A DNA stretch of 49,806 nucleotides from a virus: IMG/VR virus record IMGVR_UViG_3300044644_000552, positions 1 to 49,806 of that record, one strand, 5' to 3'. How positions within the stretch are numbered: position 1 is the stretch's first letter; the number at the start of each line of letters is the position of its first letter. The notes below the pieces were generated by a model. The model was not told where the DNA came from. It was given only the letters and a program-made list of their open reading frames with translations, and ran no database searches. This document shows positions 4,878 to 12,989 of the stretch, one piece after another. Made by a program: the position numbers and the translations under genes.

Positions 4878-7097
4878 ATGCGAAATAAATTATTACGTTC
4901 TTTAAAGTCTAGAATTGTGTCTGAGATCGCTCCTCAATCTCCATTACGATTCTTAAAGAAGTTGAATATCGAAGATCATCTTGATGAGATAATTGCCAAC
5001 GCTTATTTGTATACCAGGCCCAAGAAAGGTTCTGATAAGCAGATTATAATGTCAGAAGTAATTAGTATTCTTGGCCATAATATGCGCAAGGGTGAAAAGA
5101 AAGACTCTGCTACTGCAGCAAGATGTGGAGCATTCATTCTGTATTCTTTTGACATCTTAGGTCTAACAGAAATTGTAATGACTAATGCAGCCAATGGGCA
5201 CGGTACATATATTGTTAATGTAATTGATGAAAAGAGTATGCAAGAATTGTGGGAAACTGTTGGCAGGCAAGGAGGTAAAGGAAAACTGCCCTCACTAGTA
5301 CCATATGAAGATTGGAAAGGATTTAAACATTCTACAGGATTGTCTTTAGTTAAGACACAGTCTAGGGATGTTGCAGCTACACTAACACCAGCTACTCACC
5401 CTATTGTATTTGAAGCAGTAAATAAGAGTCAGAGAGTTGGCTGGATTATAAACCAAGAAGTATACGCAGTTGCTAAGTGGGCATTAAGCAATAAAACAGA
5501 AGCATTCTCAGATATTTGGGAACAAAACAATCCACAGGCAAGAACAACAAAGCTGCGAGAAACCAAAGCAATCTTAAGTATTGCAGATAAGTTTGCTGAT
5601 ACAACTTTCTATCATTTGTACTATCTTGACTTTAGAGGCCGTAAGTACCCTACAACAGCATATCTGCATGAACAATCTTCAGATATAGCTAAAGGTTTGT
5701 TGCTTAGAAAAGACAAAAAAGTTATTGGACAAGAAGGTTTCTTTTGGTTATGTGTATCCATTGCATCCAATTGGGCAGGCAGTTCAGGTAGAGAAGATGG
5801 GGCAAAAACTGACAAAATACCGCTCAAAGATAGATACCACTGGGTGCTAGATAATGAAGAGATATTAACAGCTTATGCATTGTCACCTAAATTACATCAA
5901 GGTTGGATGGATGCTGATAAGCCTTGGCAATTCCTTGCAGCTTGTGTAGAACTTAAAAATGCATTAAGTATGGGCTCAATGTACTTACAATATGAATCAC
6001 ATATAGAATGCTTTATTGATGGCTCTACTAATGGTTCTCAACACTTAAGTGCTTTGACTAGAGATGAAGTTACTGCTCCTTATGTTAATTTAGTACCACT
6101 AGACATGCCTGGTGATCTATATGCATACGTAGCGGCTCACGTGTGGATGAAGATTGATGCAGTTCTTAGCAGAATGCCACCTGCATTAATACTAGAGTGC
6201 GAAGAATTCATTGATGGGTTAATATCTCTGAAAAAGAAAATTGTAGCTGCAGAGCCTAAGTCTGATTTGCGAGCAGAGTTAGTAATGCAAATTAGGCAGT
6301 ATAAGAAAGATTGGGAATCTGTTGGTAATAAAGCTGCACCTGTATTCTGGGGTAGAATTAAAGACTCTAAACAAAGACGTAAAATTGTAAAGAGAAACGT
6401 AATGACATTACCTTATGGCGGCTCTAGCTATGGTCTATCTGAACAACAAATAGATGATTCAAAGAAACATGGCATAGAGTTGTTAATGAATATGGAACAT
6501 AAATGGGCAGCTTGGATGGGTAGATTAGTATATGAAGATGCTAAAGACTCTTTAGAAAGACCTATGATGTTGTTGTCTGTATTTGAAAAAGCTGGCGCAG
6601 CTGCAGAGAAAAGAAGTCAATTCTTAGAGTGGGTTGTGCCTGTAACAAACTTTCCTGTAGTGCAAAATTATACGGAAGGAAAGACTAAAAAGATACATAT
6701 TCAGTGGGGGCCTAGAATAGGTGTTAGGAGTGATACCACAGGCTACTTTGGTAATGATATGCAATTGCATGTATGTTTTGTTGAGGATCAAGTTCCCTCA
6801 AAAGGAAAGCAGTCTCAAGGAGCAGCACCTAATGTAATCCATTCTTTGGATGCAGCACATCTAGCTATGACAACAGTTAGATGTGACTTTCCTATCACTA
6901 CAATCCATGATTCATATGGATGTTTGCTAGCAGACATGCCTAAGCTTTATCGTATTGTGCGTGAGACATTTGTTGAGTTGTACCAAGATAATCCTTTGTA
7001 CCCTATCATAGATAAGATTGATGGCGATCTTACTTATGTAGATATGGGTGATTTGGATGTTAATTTAATTCTAGAAAGTGAATACGCTTTCGCATAG
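4878..7097 (+). CDS. T7-like single-subunit DNA-directed RNA polymerase
   Basis: 739 residues, about 140 shorter than T7 RNA polymerase, with the loss in the N-terminal region. Catalytic motifs: DFRGRKYP (D251, R255, matching T7 D421/R425), DGSTNGSQHLSAL (D381, matching D537), KRNVMTLPYGG (K505 and Y513, matching K631/Y639), HDSYG (H677-D678, matching H811-D812), and the aromatic end SEYAFA like T7 FAFA. It should transcribe phage genes from phage-specific promoters, most likely the class A motifs. The ATG at 4878 has no Shine-Dalgarno sequence; it follows a terminator tract directly. A TTG at 4869 is a weaker alternative start. It is one of two RNA polymerases in the window. Confidence 0.95.
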   Translation: MRNKLLRSLKSRIVSEIAPQSPLRFLKKLNIEDHLDEIIANAYLYTRPKKGSDKQIIMSEVISILGHNMRKGEKKDSATAARCGAFILYSFDILGLTEIVMTNAANGHGTYIVNVIDEKSMQELWETVGRQGGKGKLPSLVPYEDWKGFKHSTGLSLVKTQSRDVAATLTPATHPIVFEAVNKSQRVGWIINQEVYAVAKWALSNKTEAFSDIWEQNNPQARTTKLRETKAILSIADKFADTTFYHLYYLDFRGRKYPTTAYLHEQSSDIAKGLLLRKDKKVIGQEGFFWLCVSIASNWAGSSGREDGAKTDKIPLKDRYHWVLDNEEILTAYALSPKLHQGWMDADKPWQFLAACVELKNALSMGSMYLQYESHIECFIDGSTNGSQHLSALTRDEVTAPYVNLVPLDMPGDLYAYVAAHVWMKIDAVLSRMPPALILECEEFIDGLISLKKKIVAAEPKSDLRAELVMQIRQYKKDWESVGNKAAPVFWGRIKDSKQRRKIVKRNVMTLPYGGSSYGLSEQQIDDSKKHGIELLMNMEHKWAAWMGRLVYEDAKDSLERPMMLLSVFEKAGAAAEKRSQFLEWVVPVTNFPVVQNYTEGKTKKIHIQWGPRIGVRSDTTGYFGNDMQLHVCFVEDQVPSKGKQSQGAAPNVIHSLDAAHLAMTTVRCDFPITTIHDSYGCLLADMPKLYRIVRETFVELYQDNPLYPIIDKIDGDLTYVDMGDLDVNLILESEYAFA

Positions 7098-7106
7098 GAG
7101 TTTATA

Positions 7107-7409
7107 ATGCAGTTAATGACAATTCGTGAATACTTAGAAATGATTGAGTTTGAAATATGCTATCAGACATTGAGCCACAGGCTGACCTTGCTAGGGGTCA
7201 AACCGCTTCAGTTCAAAAGAGTTGGTAAAAACTTGGCAGGTTTGTTTAAAGTGTCTGATTTACAAGCTGCTGGTAACTACAAGAAAAGGCTACCACGCAA
7301 GCCGCAACCTATAGTTTTGCAAACAGAAATACTTCGCTTTCTAAGTAACCCCCTAACGCCTGTACATCGTTGGTACGGCTATAGAAATGAGGAATTAAAA
7401 TGGCTTTAA
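7107..7409 (+). CDS. Putative small DNA-binding protein, 100 aa
   Basis: Starts after TAGGAG. The first 55 residues (TIREYLEMI...TLSHRLTLLGVKP...LFKVSDLQ) resemble the helix-turn-helix layout of small MerR/excisionase-like or plasmid-replication HTH domains. A basic stretch KKRLPRKPQP follows. It overlaps the next gene by 10 bases. It may regulate transcription beside the polymerase gene; this is inference. Confidence 0.5.
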   Translation: MQLMTIREYLEMIEFEICYQTLSHRLTLLGVKPLQFKRVGKNLAGLFKVSDLQAAGNYKKRLPRKPQPIVLQTEILRFLSNPLTPVHRWYGYRNEELKWL

Positions 7410-7600
7410 GTGTAATTGGCGGTAAGAAGAACAAAGAACCACAAATAAAGATCTTTAAGGTTGTTCAAGGTGATGCAGATCATATTGATCAATTAAATGT
7501 ACTAATTGCCAACAGTTGGCAAATTACAGAAATTATTTCTCTTAGCGGCTTTTTAAATATGCCAGGGGAAGCTCACTATTTATTGGAAAGGGTAGATTAA
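7400..7600 (+). CDS. Hypothetical protein, 66 aa
   Basis: MALSVIGGKKNKEPQIKIF then a mixed alpha/beta segment. GAGGAAT before the ATG is a good ribosome binding site, located inside the preceding gene. No family is recognised. Confidence 0.6.
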   Translation: MALSVIGGKKNKEPQIKIFKVVQGDADHIDQLNVLIANSWQITEIISLSGFLNMPGEAHYLLERVD

Positions 7601-7601
7601 A

Positions 7602-7742
7602 GTGCGCGATTTAATAATTGATGAAATACTATCTTCTAAATGGTATCAAGATCTTGCAGACAGTGGAGAATTAAACTTCACTTTAGTACGTTTGAGTAAC
7701 CATGATCTTTTGGAAGCCTTTAAAAAATCTTTAACTTATTAA
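7602..7742 (+). CDS. Putative small protein with GTG start, 46 aa
   Basis: GTG follows the preceding stop at once, and GGAAAGGG lies about 11 bases upstream. The product begins VRDLIIDEILSSKWYQDLAD and is acidic. A GGGCA/TGCCC hairpin (about 7745-7765) and a strong AGGAGG site for the next gene follow it. Coding is probable but not certain. Confidence 0.45.
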   Translation: MRDLIIDEILSSKWYQDLADSGELNFTLVRLSNHDLLEAFKKSLTY

Positions 7743-7790
7743 GCCTGGGCACGCTTCTTAACTGCCCACAATTGACAGAAGGAGGTCGTC

Positions 7791-8165
7791 ATGTTAATGA
7801 CACCAACACTATGTCTCGTTGCAGCAATGTACTTCGAGGCTAGAAACCAAACGTCCGATGCCATGTTAGGTGTCGGTCAAGTATTGATGGAGAATACAGA
7901 GAATGGCAAAACTATGTATGACACATTGAAAAAGAAGGGGCTGTTCTCTTGGGCAAAATATGGTGTTAAAATACCTAAGCCTAAGAGTCCGGCGGACGTG
8001 GAAGTTTTTCAGCATCAGCAGAAGCTGGCGCGAAAAATGCTTTTCAAACAACTTAGAACACCTCTATTACGGGGTAAGTATAAGCATTTTAATAATTGGC
8101 AACTAGGTAGGCGATTCAAAACTGAAGTAAAATTAGTTAGAATTGGCGACTTAGTTTTCTATTGA
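7791..8165 (+). CDS. Cell-wall hydrolase of the SleB/Hydrolase_2 type
   Basis: 124 residues. AMYFEARNQTSDAMLGVGQV matches the opening of the SleB-like cell-wall hydrolase domain, where the Glu of the FEAR motif (residue 16 here) is catalytic. The end HFNNWQLGRR...GDLVFY resembles the HYF...P..W...I..H/F closing part. It has a near-perfect AGGAGGT ribosome binding site. It is separate from the GH24 endolysin at 37836. It may remodel peptidoglycan early in infection or add to lysis. No signal peptide is evident. Confidence 0.7.
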   Translation: MLMTPTLCLVAAMYFEARNQTSDAMLGVGQVLMENTENGKTMYDTLKKKGLFSWAKYGVKIPKPKSPADVEVFQHQQKLARKMLFKQLRTPLLRGKYKHFNNWQLGRRFKTEVKLVRIGDLVFY

Positions 8166-8172
8166 GGATCTT

Positions 8173-8433
8173 ATGGATAATATTAGAGCAGTAATTGACT
8201 ATGTAATTCGTGCTGAAGCGAATGATTATGAAGATTGGGTAACTGAAGTTTGGTGGGATCGAGATTTCTCACTAGAGAATAAAGAGCAATTAGAAGAATC
8301 TCTGATAGATCCCGAAATTGAGCATGTCTATAAAACTGCAGTATTAGCGCAGAGAGAGCTAGAGGCCTTAGGAAAAAGTGAGCCTGTTTTTCTAGATCTA
8401 ACAATGGACCAGTTCGCAGCATTAGTATCTTAG
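8173..8433 (+). CDS. Acidic hypothetical protein, 86 aa
   Basis: MDNIRAVIDYVIRAEANDYE, rich in Asp and Glu, largely helical in appearance. TGAGGA lies before the start. No recognised family. It lies in a run of small genes between polymerase and SSB. Confidence 0.6.
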   Translation: MDNIRAVIDYVIRAEANDYEDWVTEVWWDRDFSLENKEQLEESLIDPEIEHVYKTAVLAQRELEALGKSEPVFLDLTMDQFAALVS

Positions 8434-8441
8434 GGGGCAAA

Positions 8442-8666
8442 ATGTTAGTATTGAAGTATTTAAGAGGTATAGTATCTTTTGTAATATCTACAGTTGTAGA
8501 AATAATCAGACTTATTATTCAATTTATTGTAATAAGTTTCATACTGTTTGCAGGAATATTTTGTCTGTTTGCAGAAGAAGATCGTAAACGCCTCAATGAA
8601 AGGCTCGAGTTTGTTGAAGGCTTACTTGATAAACAATGGGAGGGTAAATGTTGGAGTATTTTTTAA
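8442..8666 (+). CDS. Membrane protein with charged C-terminus, 74 aa
   Basis: Residues 8-45 are almost wholly hydrophobic (IVSFVISTVVEIIRLIIQFI, then VISFILFAGIFCLF), giving one or two membrane helices. A charged cytoplasmic-type tail AEEDRKRLNERLEFVEGLL follows. AGGGGG is the ribosome binding site. It overlaps the next gene by 19 bases. Function unknown. Confidence 0.6.
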   Translation: MLVLKYLRGIVSFVISTVVEIIRLIIQFIVISFILFAGIFCLFAEEDRKRLNERLEFVEGLLDKQWEGKCWSIF

Positions 8667-8806
8667 TTGCATATGCTATATTTGCAACGTATAGAGTTGG
8701 CAAGTTATCTAGATTAGTTGTTTCTCTTAGAACTCTATGCGCAGATTTAGAATCTCGATTGATATTAACTACATTAGGTAAAAGACCAGATGACAAATTT
8801 CACTGA
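8648..8806 (+). CDS. Small membrane protein, 52 aa
   Basis: MLEYFLIAYAIFATYRVGKL is a short N-terminal hydrophobic helix followed by a polar helix ending KRPDDKFH. A strong GGGAGG site precedes the ATG and lies within the previous gene. It overlaps the next gene by 17 bases. Confidence 0.5.
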   Translation: MLEYFLIAYAIFATYRVGKLSRLVVSLRTLCADLESRLILTTLGKRPDDKFH

Positions 8807-8957
8807 TGAAGAAGTAGAAGAATTGCGCCAAATGATTAATGTACTTGGCGTATGTATTGGACCGCCAGAAGGCTACGATGAGACTGACCCAAGCAGCTAC
8901 TGGCCTTTAGCAAAAGCTATTGTAAAATGGCAGGAGAAATTAAATGCGAGTGTTTGA
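8790..8957 (+). CDS. Acidic hypothetical protein, 55 aa
   Basis: MTNFTDEEVEELRQMINVLG, then a GPPEGYDETDPSSYWPL turn and a terminal helix. Soluble and acidic. It overlaps genes on both sides, which fits the local packing. No family is recognised. Confidence 0.5.
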   Translation: MTNFTDEEVEELRQMINVLGVCIGPPEGYDETDPSSYWPLAKAIVKWQEKLNASV

Positions 8958-9324
8958 AAAGCTTAATACTCTTTTAATTGCATTACAAGAGAATCCAGAC
9001 TATCATGAAATCATGGAAGATCTATTACCAGTTTTAAGAGGCTTAATACCGACTAGTACATTAATGAATGACCTGGGCGGTAATGTCTATATACTTGAAA
9101 CATTGGAAGATTTTAAAGAGATTGAAGTATTTGATTTAGATGATCCTGGTAAGAGCCTACTTGAGAAAGCAGGCGTATTTGACATTGTATCGTTTTGCGA
9201 TGTAGATTGGATAAAAATACTCTCATTAACATCAGATAGCGGTGGTCCGGTTTATTATATTCCACGAGAGCTTGCTCGACTTAACCCAAACGTGGGAGCA
9301 TCTCTTGAGCTTTCGAATTCATAG
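8944..9324 (+). CDS. Acidic hypothetical protein, 126 aa
   Basis: Starts in the overlap with the previous gene, with GGAG upstream. The N-terminal helical part (LNTLLIALQENPDYHEIMED) is followed by a mixed part with a DLDDPGKSL segment. Its stop codon TAG abuts class A copy 2 exactly, so it ends a transcription unit. Confidence 0.65.
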   Translation: MRVFEKLNTLLIALQENPDYHEIMEDLLPVLRGLIPTSTLMNDLGGNVYILETLEDFKEIEVFDLDDPGKSLLEKAGVFDIVSFCDVDWIKILSLTSDSGGPVYYIPRELARLNPNVGASLELSNS

Positions 9325-9342
9325 ACCCCGTTAAATTAACCC
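9325..9342 (+). promoter_or_regulatory. Class A promoter-like motif, copy 2
   Basis: Exact ACCCCGTTAAATTAACCC directly after the TAG of the preceding gene and 30 bases before the SSB gene, so it probably starts the DNA-replication unit. Confidence 0.7.
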
Positions 9343-9372
9343 CTATATCAACCTACTATATGAGATTTAAAA

Positions 9373-9870
9373 ATGGCAATTCTTAAAAATATTGAAATAC
9401 ACTGGCCACAACTTGATAAACCTGAATCAAAGTTTAATCCTCAGAATCCAAGATGGACAATGCAATGCCGTACTTATGATAAGGCTCTCTCGAAACAAGT
9501 TAAAGCAATGGGAGTTAAGGTTGAGGCAGAGGAATTACCAGATGGTACAGAATACTGGAGATTCTCTTTAGGAAAGAATACTGTTTCAAAAACTACAGGG
9601 AACAAGAATCCGCCTGTAGAAGTTTTAGATGGTAACTTACAACCAATTCCCTCTAAGTCTATTGGCAACGGTTCTATTGCAAATGTACGTGTTTTAGAAT
9701 GGGAAGATAAGAATAAAGCTGGCGTAAGTGCTGGTGCAATCTTAATGGCAGTACAAATTACAAAATTAATTCCTTATGTAGCAAAAGGTATTGATAAAGA
9801 ATCCTTTGAAGTTACAGAGACAGAGATTGTGTATGAAGAAATGCCAGACATTGATGGAGATGTATTCTAA
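9373..9870 (+). CDS. Single-stranded DNA-binding protein, gp2.5/DUF2815-like
   Basis: 165 residues. The N-terminal beta-rich part (AILKNIEIHWPQLDKP) and a central strand set are followed by an acidic tail ending DIDGDVF. An acidic tail with a terminal aromatic residue is a hallmark of T7 gp2.5-type and SSB proteins and contacts polymerase and helicase. It is first in the replication unit, behind class A copy 2, and is coupled to the DUF3310 gene by TAATG. It would coat single-stranded DNA at the fork. Confidence 0.75.
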   Translation: MAILKNIEIHWPQLDKPESKFNPQNPRWTMQCRTYDKALSKQVKAMGVKVEAEELPDGTEYWRFSLGKNTVSKTTGNKNPPVEVLDGNLQPIPSKSIGNGSIANVRVLEWEDKNKAGVSAGAILMAVQITKLIPYVAKGIDKESFEVTETEIVYEEMPDIDGDVF

Positions 9871-10370
9871 TGGCACGCTATAATTATACAGCAATTAATG
9901 AAGATGGCTCTGAAGGTACAAAATATTCTGACTTCAATGAGATACCAATCAATGCTATTATTGGGGATTATGGCCATATTAGAGCAACTCGCGCTGAAGA
10001 CGGTACAATGGCAGGTGCTTTAGTAATTAGAGATGATTATGAAGCTTGGCGTGAGATGCTTGATCGCTGTCATTGGGTTCCAAAGTCTGAAGTTGCTACT
10101 GCAGTGGATCCAAAGCATTACAAGGGCTACGTAGAAGAATTCCAATGGATTGATACTATGAGCCGTATTCCTACGCTTAAAGATCCTAAAATATTTTCTG
10201 GTGCTGTAGAAATGCAAATTAGAAAGTATCTTGATCGCAATGGGCAAAAGGATGATGTTATACAAGAGTTGCTTAAAGCACGATGGTACTTAAACTATCT
10301 GATTGCTTATAAAGTAGCAGATAGGCCAATCATGGTAGATGAGGTCGAAGATATTATATCTTCAATTTAA
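9870..10370 (+). CDS. DUF3310-domain protein
   Basis: 166 residues. From about residue 80, DPKHYKGYVEEFQWID, the IRKYLDRNGQKDD segment and LLKARWYLNYLI match the conserved pattern of DUF3310 (HY...GN..KYL.R...K...DL.KA.WYL). The N-terminal 75 residues are extra. DUF3310 proteins are common next to phage replication genes and are sometimes labelled nucleotide kinase without proof. A rho-independent terminator follows. Confidence 0.75.
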   Translation: MARYNYTAINEDGSEGTKYSDFNEIPINAIIGDYGHIRATRAEDGTMAGALVIRDDYEAWREMLDRCHWVPKSEVATAVDPKHYKGYVEEFQWIDTMSRIPTLKDPKIFSGAVEMQIRKYLDRNGQKDDVIQELLKARWYLNYLIAYKVADRPIMVDEVEDIISSI

Positions 10371-10379
10371 CAACAAAAG

Positions 10380-10407
10380 GGCGTTTCGCATAAGCGGAGC
10401 GCCTTTT
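10380..10407 (+). terminator. Rho-independent terminator after DUF3310 gene
   Basis: A 10-bp stem GGCGTTTCGC / GCGGAGCGCC (G-T pairs included), loop ATAA, then TTTT. It separates SSB-DUF3310 from DNA polymerase, perhaps giving SSB higher expression with partial read-through. Confidence 0.8.
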
Positions 10408-10421
10408 AATCGAGACTTACT

Positions 10422-12374
10422 ATGAATTATGTATTCGACATAGAATCGGATGGATTGCTGAAAGACGTTACACGAATGTGGATTATGGTTGTTAAAGATC
10501 TTAAGACGGGTAAACGTACAAGGTTCTTAGAAGGTGATCTTGGTTGGCAAGAGTTGTTTAATAATGCTAATCAAGTCGTTGGTCATAACATTATAAATTA
10601 CGACTTACCTGTTCTTGAAAAGTTGTTTGGCTATAAACTGCCAACGTATGTAAAAGCTGTAGATACTTTAATTCTTTCACAAATACTTGACTATAAGAGA
10701 TTTGGCGATAAAGGACATTCTCTTAAGGTATGGGGCGAATATTTAAATGCGCCTAAACAAGAATTTGAGGATTGGTCTAAGTACTCAGAAACAATGGCTC
10801 TCTATTGTGAAAATGACGTTGAAGTTAATACTAAAATTTTAATGGCATTGAAAGATGAACTAGACAGGGGCATTGATAGATTTCCTGAAAAGTTTAAATT
10901 AACAAGAGAGTACATTAAGGTAGAGCATGCGGTTGCTAAGTGGTGCGCTGATGCTAGTTTGCACGGCTGGCCATTTGATGTAGATAAAGCTTATGAGCTT
11001 TACGATGAGCTTGAAACAAAGATGAATATTACTTACGGGATCCTTAACAAAAAGCTTGGTGTCAAAACTGTAGCTTGCGATAAGAAGGCTAGCGACCCTG
11101 TTGACTTTGGACGTAAGCCTAAGTTCCTAAAAGATGGCAGATATGATATACATCTTGCCCGTTGGTTTAATATTGACCAATGGAGCGGAGTAGATCCTGA
11201 CGATCGTCTAGTAGTTGGAGAGTACTGTAAGTTTGAAATTGTACCATTGAGCCTTAACTCTGTGGCTGATGTAAAGATATTTCTATATAGGAATGGCTGG
11301 AAACCAACAGACTGGAACTACAAGCTAAATGCAGATCTAAAGCGTGAAAAGACAACGCCTAAGATTACTGAAGATAGTTTAGAGTTTTTAGGCGGGGATG
11401 GTAAACTATATAGTAACTATTTGACTGAGAAGGCTAGACACTCAATTGTAAAAACATGGTTGGAGAACGTAGATGACAATAATAGACTTCATGGAGACTG
11501 TATGGTTATCGGGACCCCTAGTATGCGTTCACGTCATAGTATTATTGTTAATATCCCTAGCCCTGATGCTCCATACGGGAAACAAATGAGATCACTGTTC
11601 AAATGTATTCCTGGTTGGAAAATAGTAGGCTGTGACAGTGCTGGCAATCAAGCTAGAGGCTTAGCTCATTTCCTTAAAGATGATAAGTTTACAGATATTC
11701 TTTTAAATGGCGATGTTCATACTTTTAATGCAGATACTCTCAACCGTATTTTAAGAACACGTCTTTACATTGATTGGAATGAGTACTGGATAGGGCAGGG
11801 CGTTAAGGCAGATGAAAAGCATACACTAGAAGAGAACCTTGCTATTCGTAGAAGAAATTGTGCTAAGCGGGTATTGTATGCATTCTTATTTGGCGCTTCA
11901 GGCGGCAAGCTTTGGAGCTATATGTTTAATGGAGAAATGAATGATACTAAAGGTAATAAAGTTAAAAAAGATTTTATTGCTGCAGTCCCAGGTTTTAAAG
12001 AGCTTTTGACAGAGCTAGAGACCACGTATGGTAGTACAAAGAAAACAGGACACGGCTACATTGGTAGCTTAGCGAATACTCGATTGTATGTAGATTCTTT
12101 TCATAAGTTGTTAGTGTACAAGCTACAAGCTACAGAAAAGATTACTTGTGGTGCAGCCTGCATGCTAGTACAACAATATTTACAAGAAGAAGAGATTCCT
12201 TATCAACCTTTGATTATGTATCATGACGAGTTTCAATTTATGGTACCTGAAGAGCATGCGGAGAGAGCAGTAGAGTTAGGCATAAAAGCCTTCCAAGAAG
12301 GCCCTAAATTGTTTGGAGTCACCATTATGGATGGCTCTGGTTCCTTTGGCAACACTTGGCTGGAGACGCACTAG
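10422..12374 (+). CDS. T7-like family A DNA polymerase with 3'-5' exonuclease
   Basis: 650 residues (T7 gp5 has 704). Exonuclease motifs: FDIESDG (D6, E8), GHNIINYDLP, and YCENDVEVN. Polymerase motif A is CDSAGNQAR with catalytic D405. Motif B is NCAKRVLYAFLFG with K482 and Y486; Tyr at the position of T7 Y526 predicts easy incorporation of dideoxynucleotides. Motif C is YHDEFQ with D602. Gln replaces the Glu that follows motif A in T7 (E480), a change also seen in other phage polymerases. It replicates the genome with the primase-helicase and SSB of the same unit. Its stop overlaps the next GTG start. Confidence 0.95.
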   Translation: MNYVFDIESDGLLKDVTRMWIMVVKDLKTGKRTRFLEGDLGWQELFNNANQVVGHNIINYDLPVLEKLFGYKLPTYVKAVDTLILSQILDYKRFGDKGHSLKVWGEYLNAPKQEFEDWSKYSETMALYCENDVEVNTKILMALKDELDRGIDRFPEKFKLTREYIKVEHAVAKWCADASLHGWPFDVDKAYELYDELETKMNITYGILNKKLGVKTVACDKKASDPVDFGRKPKFLKDGRYDIHLARWFNIDQWSGVDPDDRLVVGEYCKFEIVPLSLNSVADVKIFLYRNGWKPTDWNYKLNADLKREKTTPKITEDSLEFLGGDGKLYSNYLTEKARHSIVKTWLENVDDNNRLHGDCMVIGTPSMRSRHSIIVNIPSPDAPYGKQMRSLFKCIPGWKIVGCDSAGNQARGLAHFLKDDKFTDILLNGDVHTFNADTLNRILRTRLYIDWNEYWIGQGVKADEKHTLEENLAIRRRNCAKRVLYAFLFGASGGKLWSYMFNGEMNDTKGNKVKKDFIAAVPGFKELLTELETTYGSTKKTGHGYIGSLANTRLYVDSFHKLLVYKLQATEKITCGAACMLVQQYLQEEEIPYQPLIMYHDEFQFMVPEEHAERAVELGIKAFQEGPKLFGVTIMDGSGSFGNTWLETH

Positions 12375-12688
12375 TGTTTGAATGCGACTGTTGTGGTAAA
12401 ATATTTCATAGCGCACCTTTTATACTTGATGGTATTGAGAAGATGTTTTGTTCGGGCGGCTGTATGAAGCTTGAACAAGGTATTGTAACTGAATACACTA
12501 AAGCTCAAAGAGAAGCTATAAATAAGAAGATAGATTCAAAGCAATTAGTTCCTCGGAGAGTACCTTTGAATCCAGTTCAATTTACAATAGCACCAGGTGC
12601 AACACCAGGTCAAAGAGATTTATTGAGCATGGATATGGATACTAGAGCTAGGCTCAAGAGACTGTCTAAACGTTTCTACAGAAAATAG
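12374..12688 (+). CDS. Small zinc-ribbon protein, 104 aa
   Basis: GTG start sharing a base with the polymerase stop, and GGAG about 12 bases upstream. CDCC near the N-terminus and CSGGC about 25 residues later form a four-cysteine zinc site. The C-terminal end is basic (ARLKRLSKRFYRK). A TTG 18 bases upstream is an alternative start. Probable nucleic-acid binding; role unknown. Confidence 0.6.
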   Translation: MFECDCCGKIFHSAPFILDGIEKMFCSGGCMKLEQGIVTEYTKAQREAINKKIDSKQLVPRRVPLNPVQFTIAPGATPGQRDLLSMDMDTRARLKRLSKRFYRK

Positions 12689-12695
12689 GTGAGTT

Positions 12696-12989
12696 ATGAA
12701 CAACGAGCAATACCTTTTAGTATGTTTAATGGAAGAGTTATCAGAAGCAGCACAAGAGGCTTCTAAATGTATTAGATTCACGCTAGAGCATCAGTATGAA
12801 GAATACGAACACACAAACAAGCAAAAGCTAAAGAATGAGTTAGCAGACGTACAAGCTATTCTTATTATGCTAGCTAGTGAATGTAATATTAGACTGAATT
12901 GTGATATGAAATCTCACATAAGAGATAAGATAGCCAAAACAGAAATGCGTATGATTTTGTCACAAGATATGGGAGTTTTAAGAAAATGA
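12696..12989 (+). CDS. MazG-like nucleotide pyrophosphohydrolase
   Basis: 97 residues. MEELSEAAQEASK gives the ExxE metal-binding helix, and NELADVQAILIML gives the ExxD helix of all-alpha NTP pyrophosphatases (MazG/MazG-like). It is a single domain. Phage MazG-like enzymes hydrolyse nucleoside triphosphates and may adjust nucleotide pools or remove aberrant dNTPs. It sits between polymerase and exonuclease and overlaps the latter by 4 bases. Confidence 0.7.
   Translation: MNNEQYLLVCLMEELSEAAQEASKCIRFTLEHQYEEYEHTNKQKLKNELADVQAILIMLASECNIRLNCDMKSHIRDKIAKTEMRMILSQDMGVLRK

Noticed and set aside
7777-7782. TTGACA as a -35 box before the cell-wall hydrolase
   Set aside because: No -10 box at the right distance before the start; the downstream space is taken by the ribosome binding site.
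8790-8830. Second hammerhead core at a CTGATGA occurrence
   Set aside because: No pairing stems and no GAAA at the required place.
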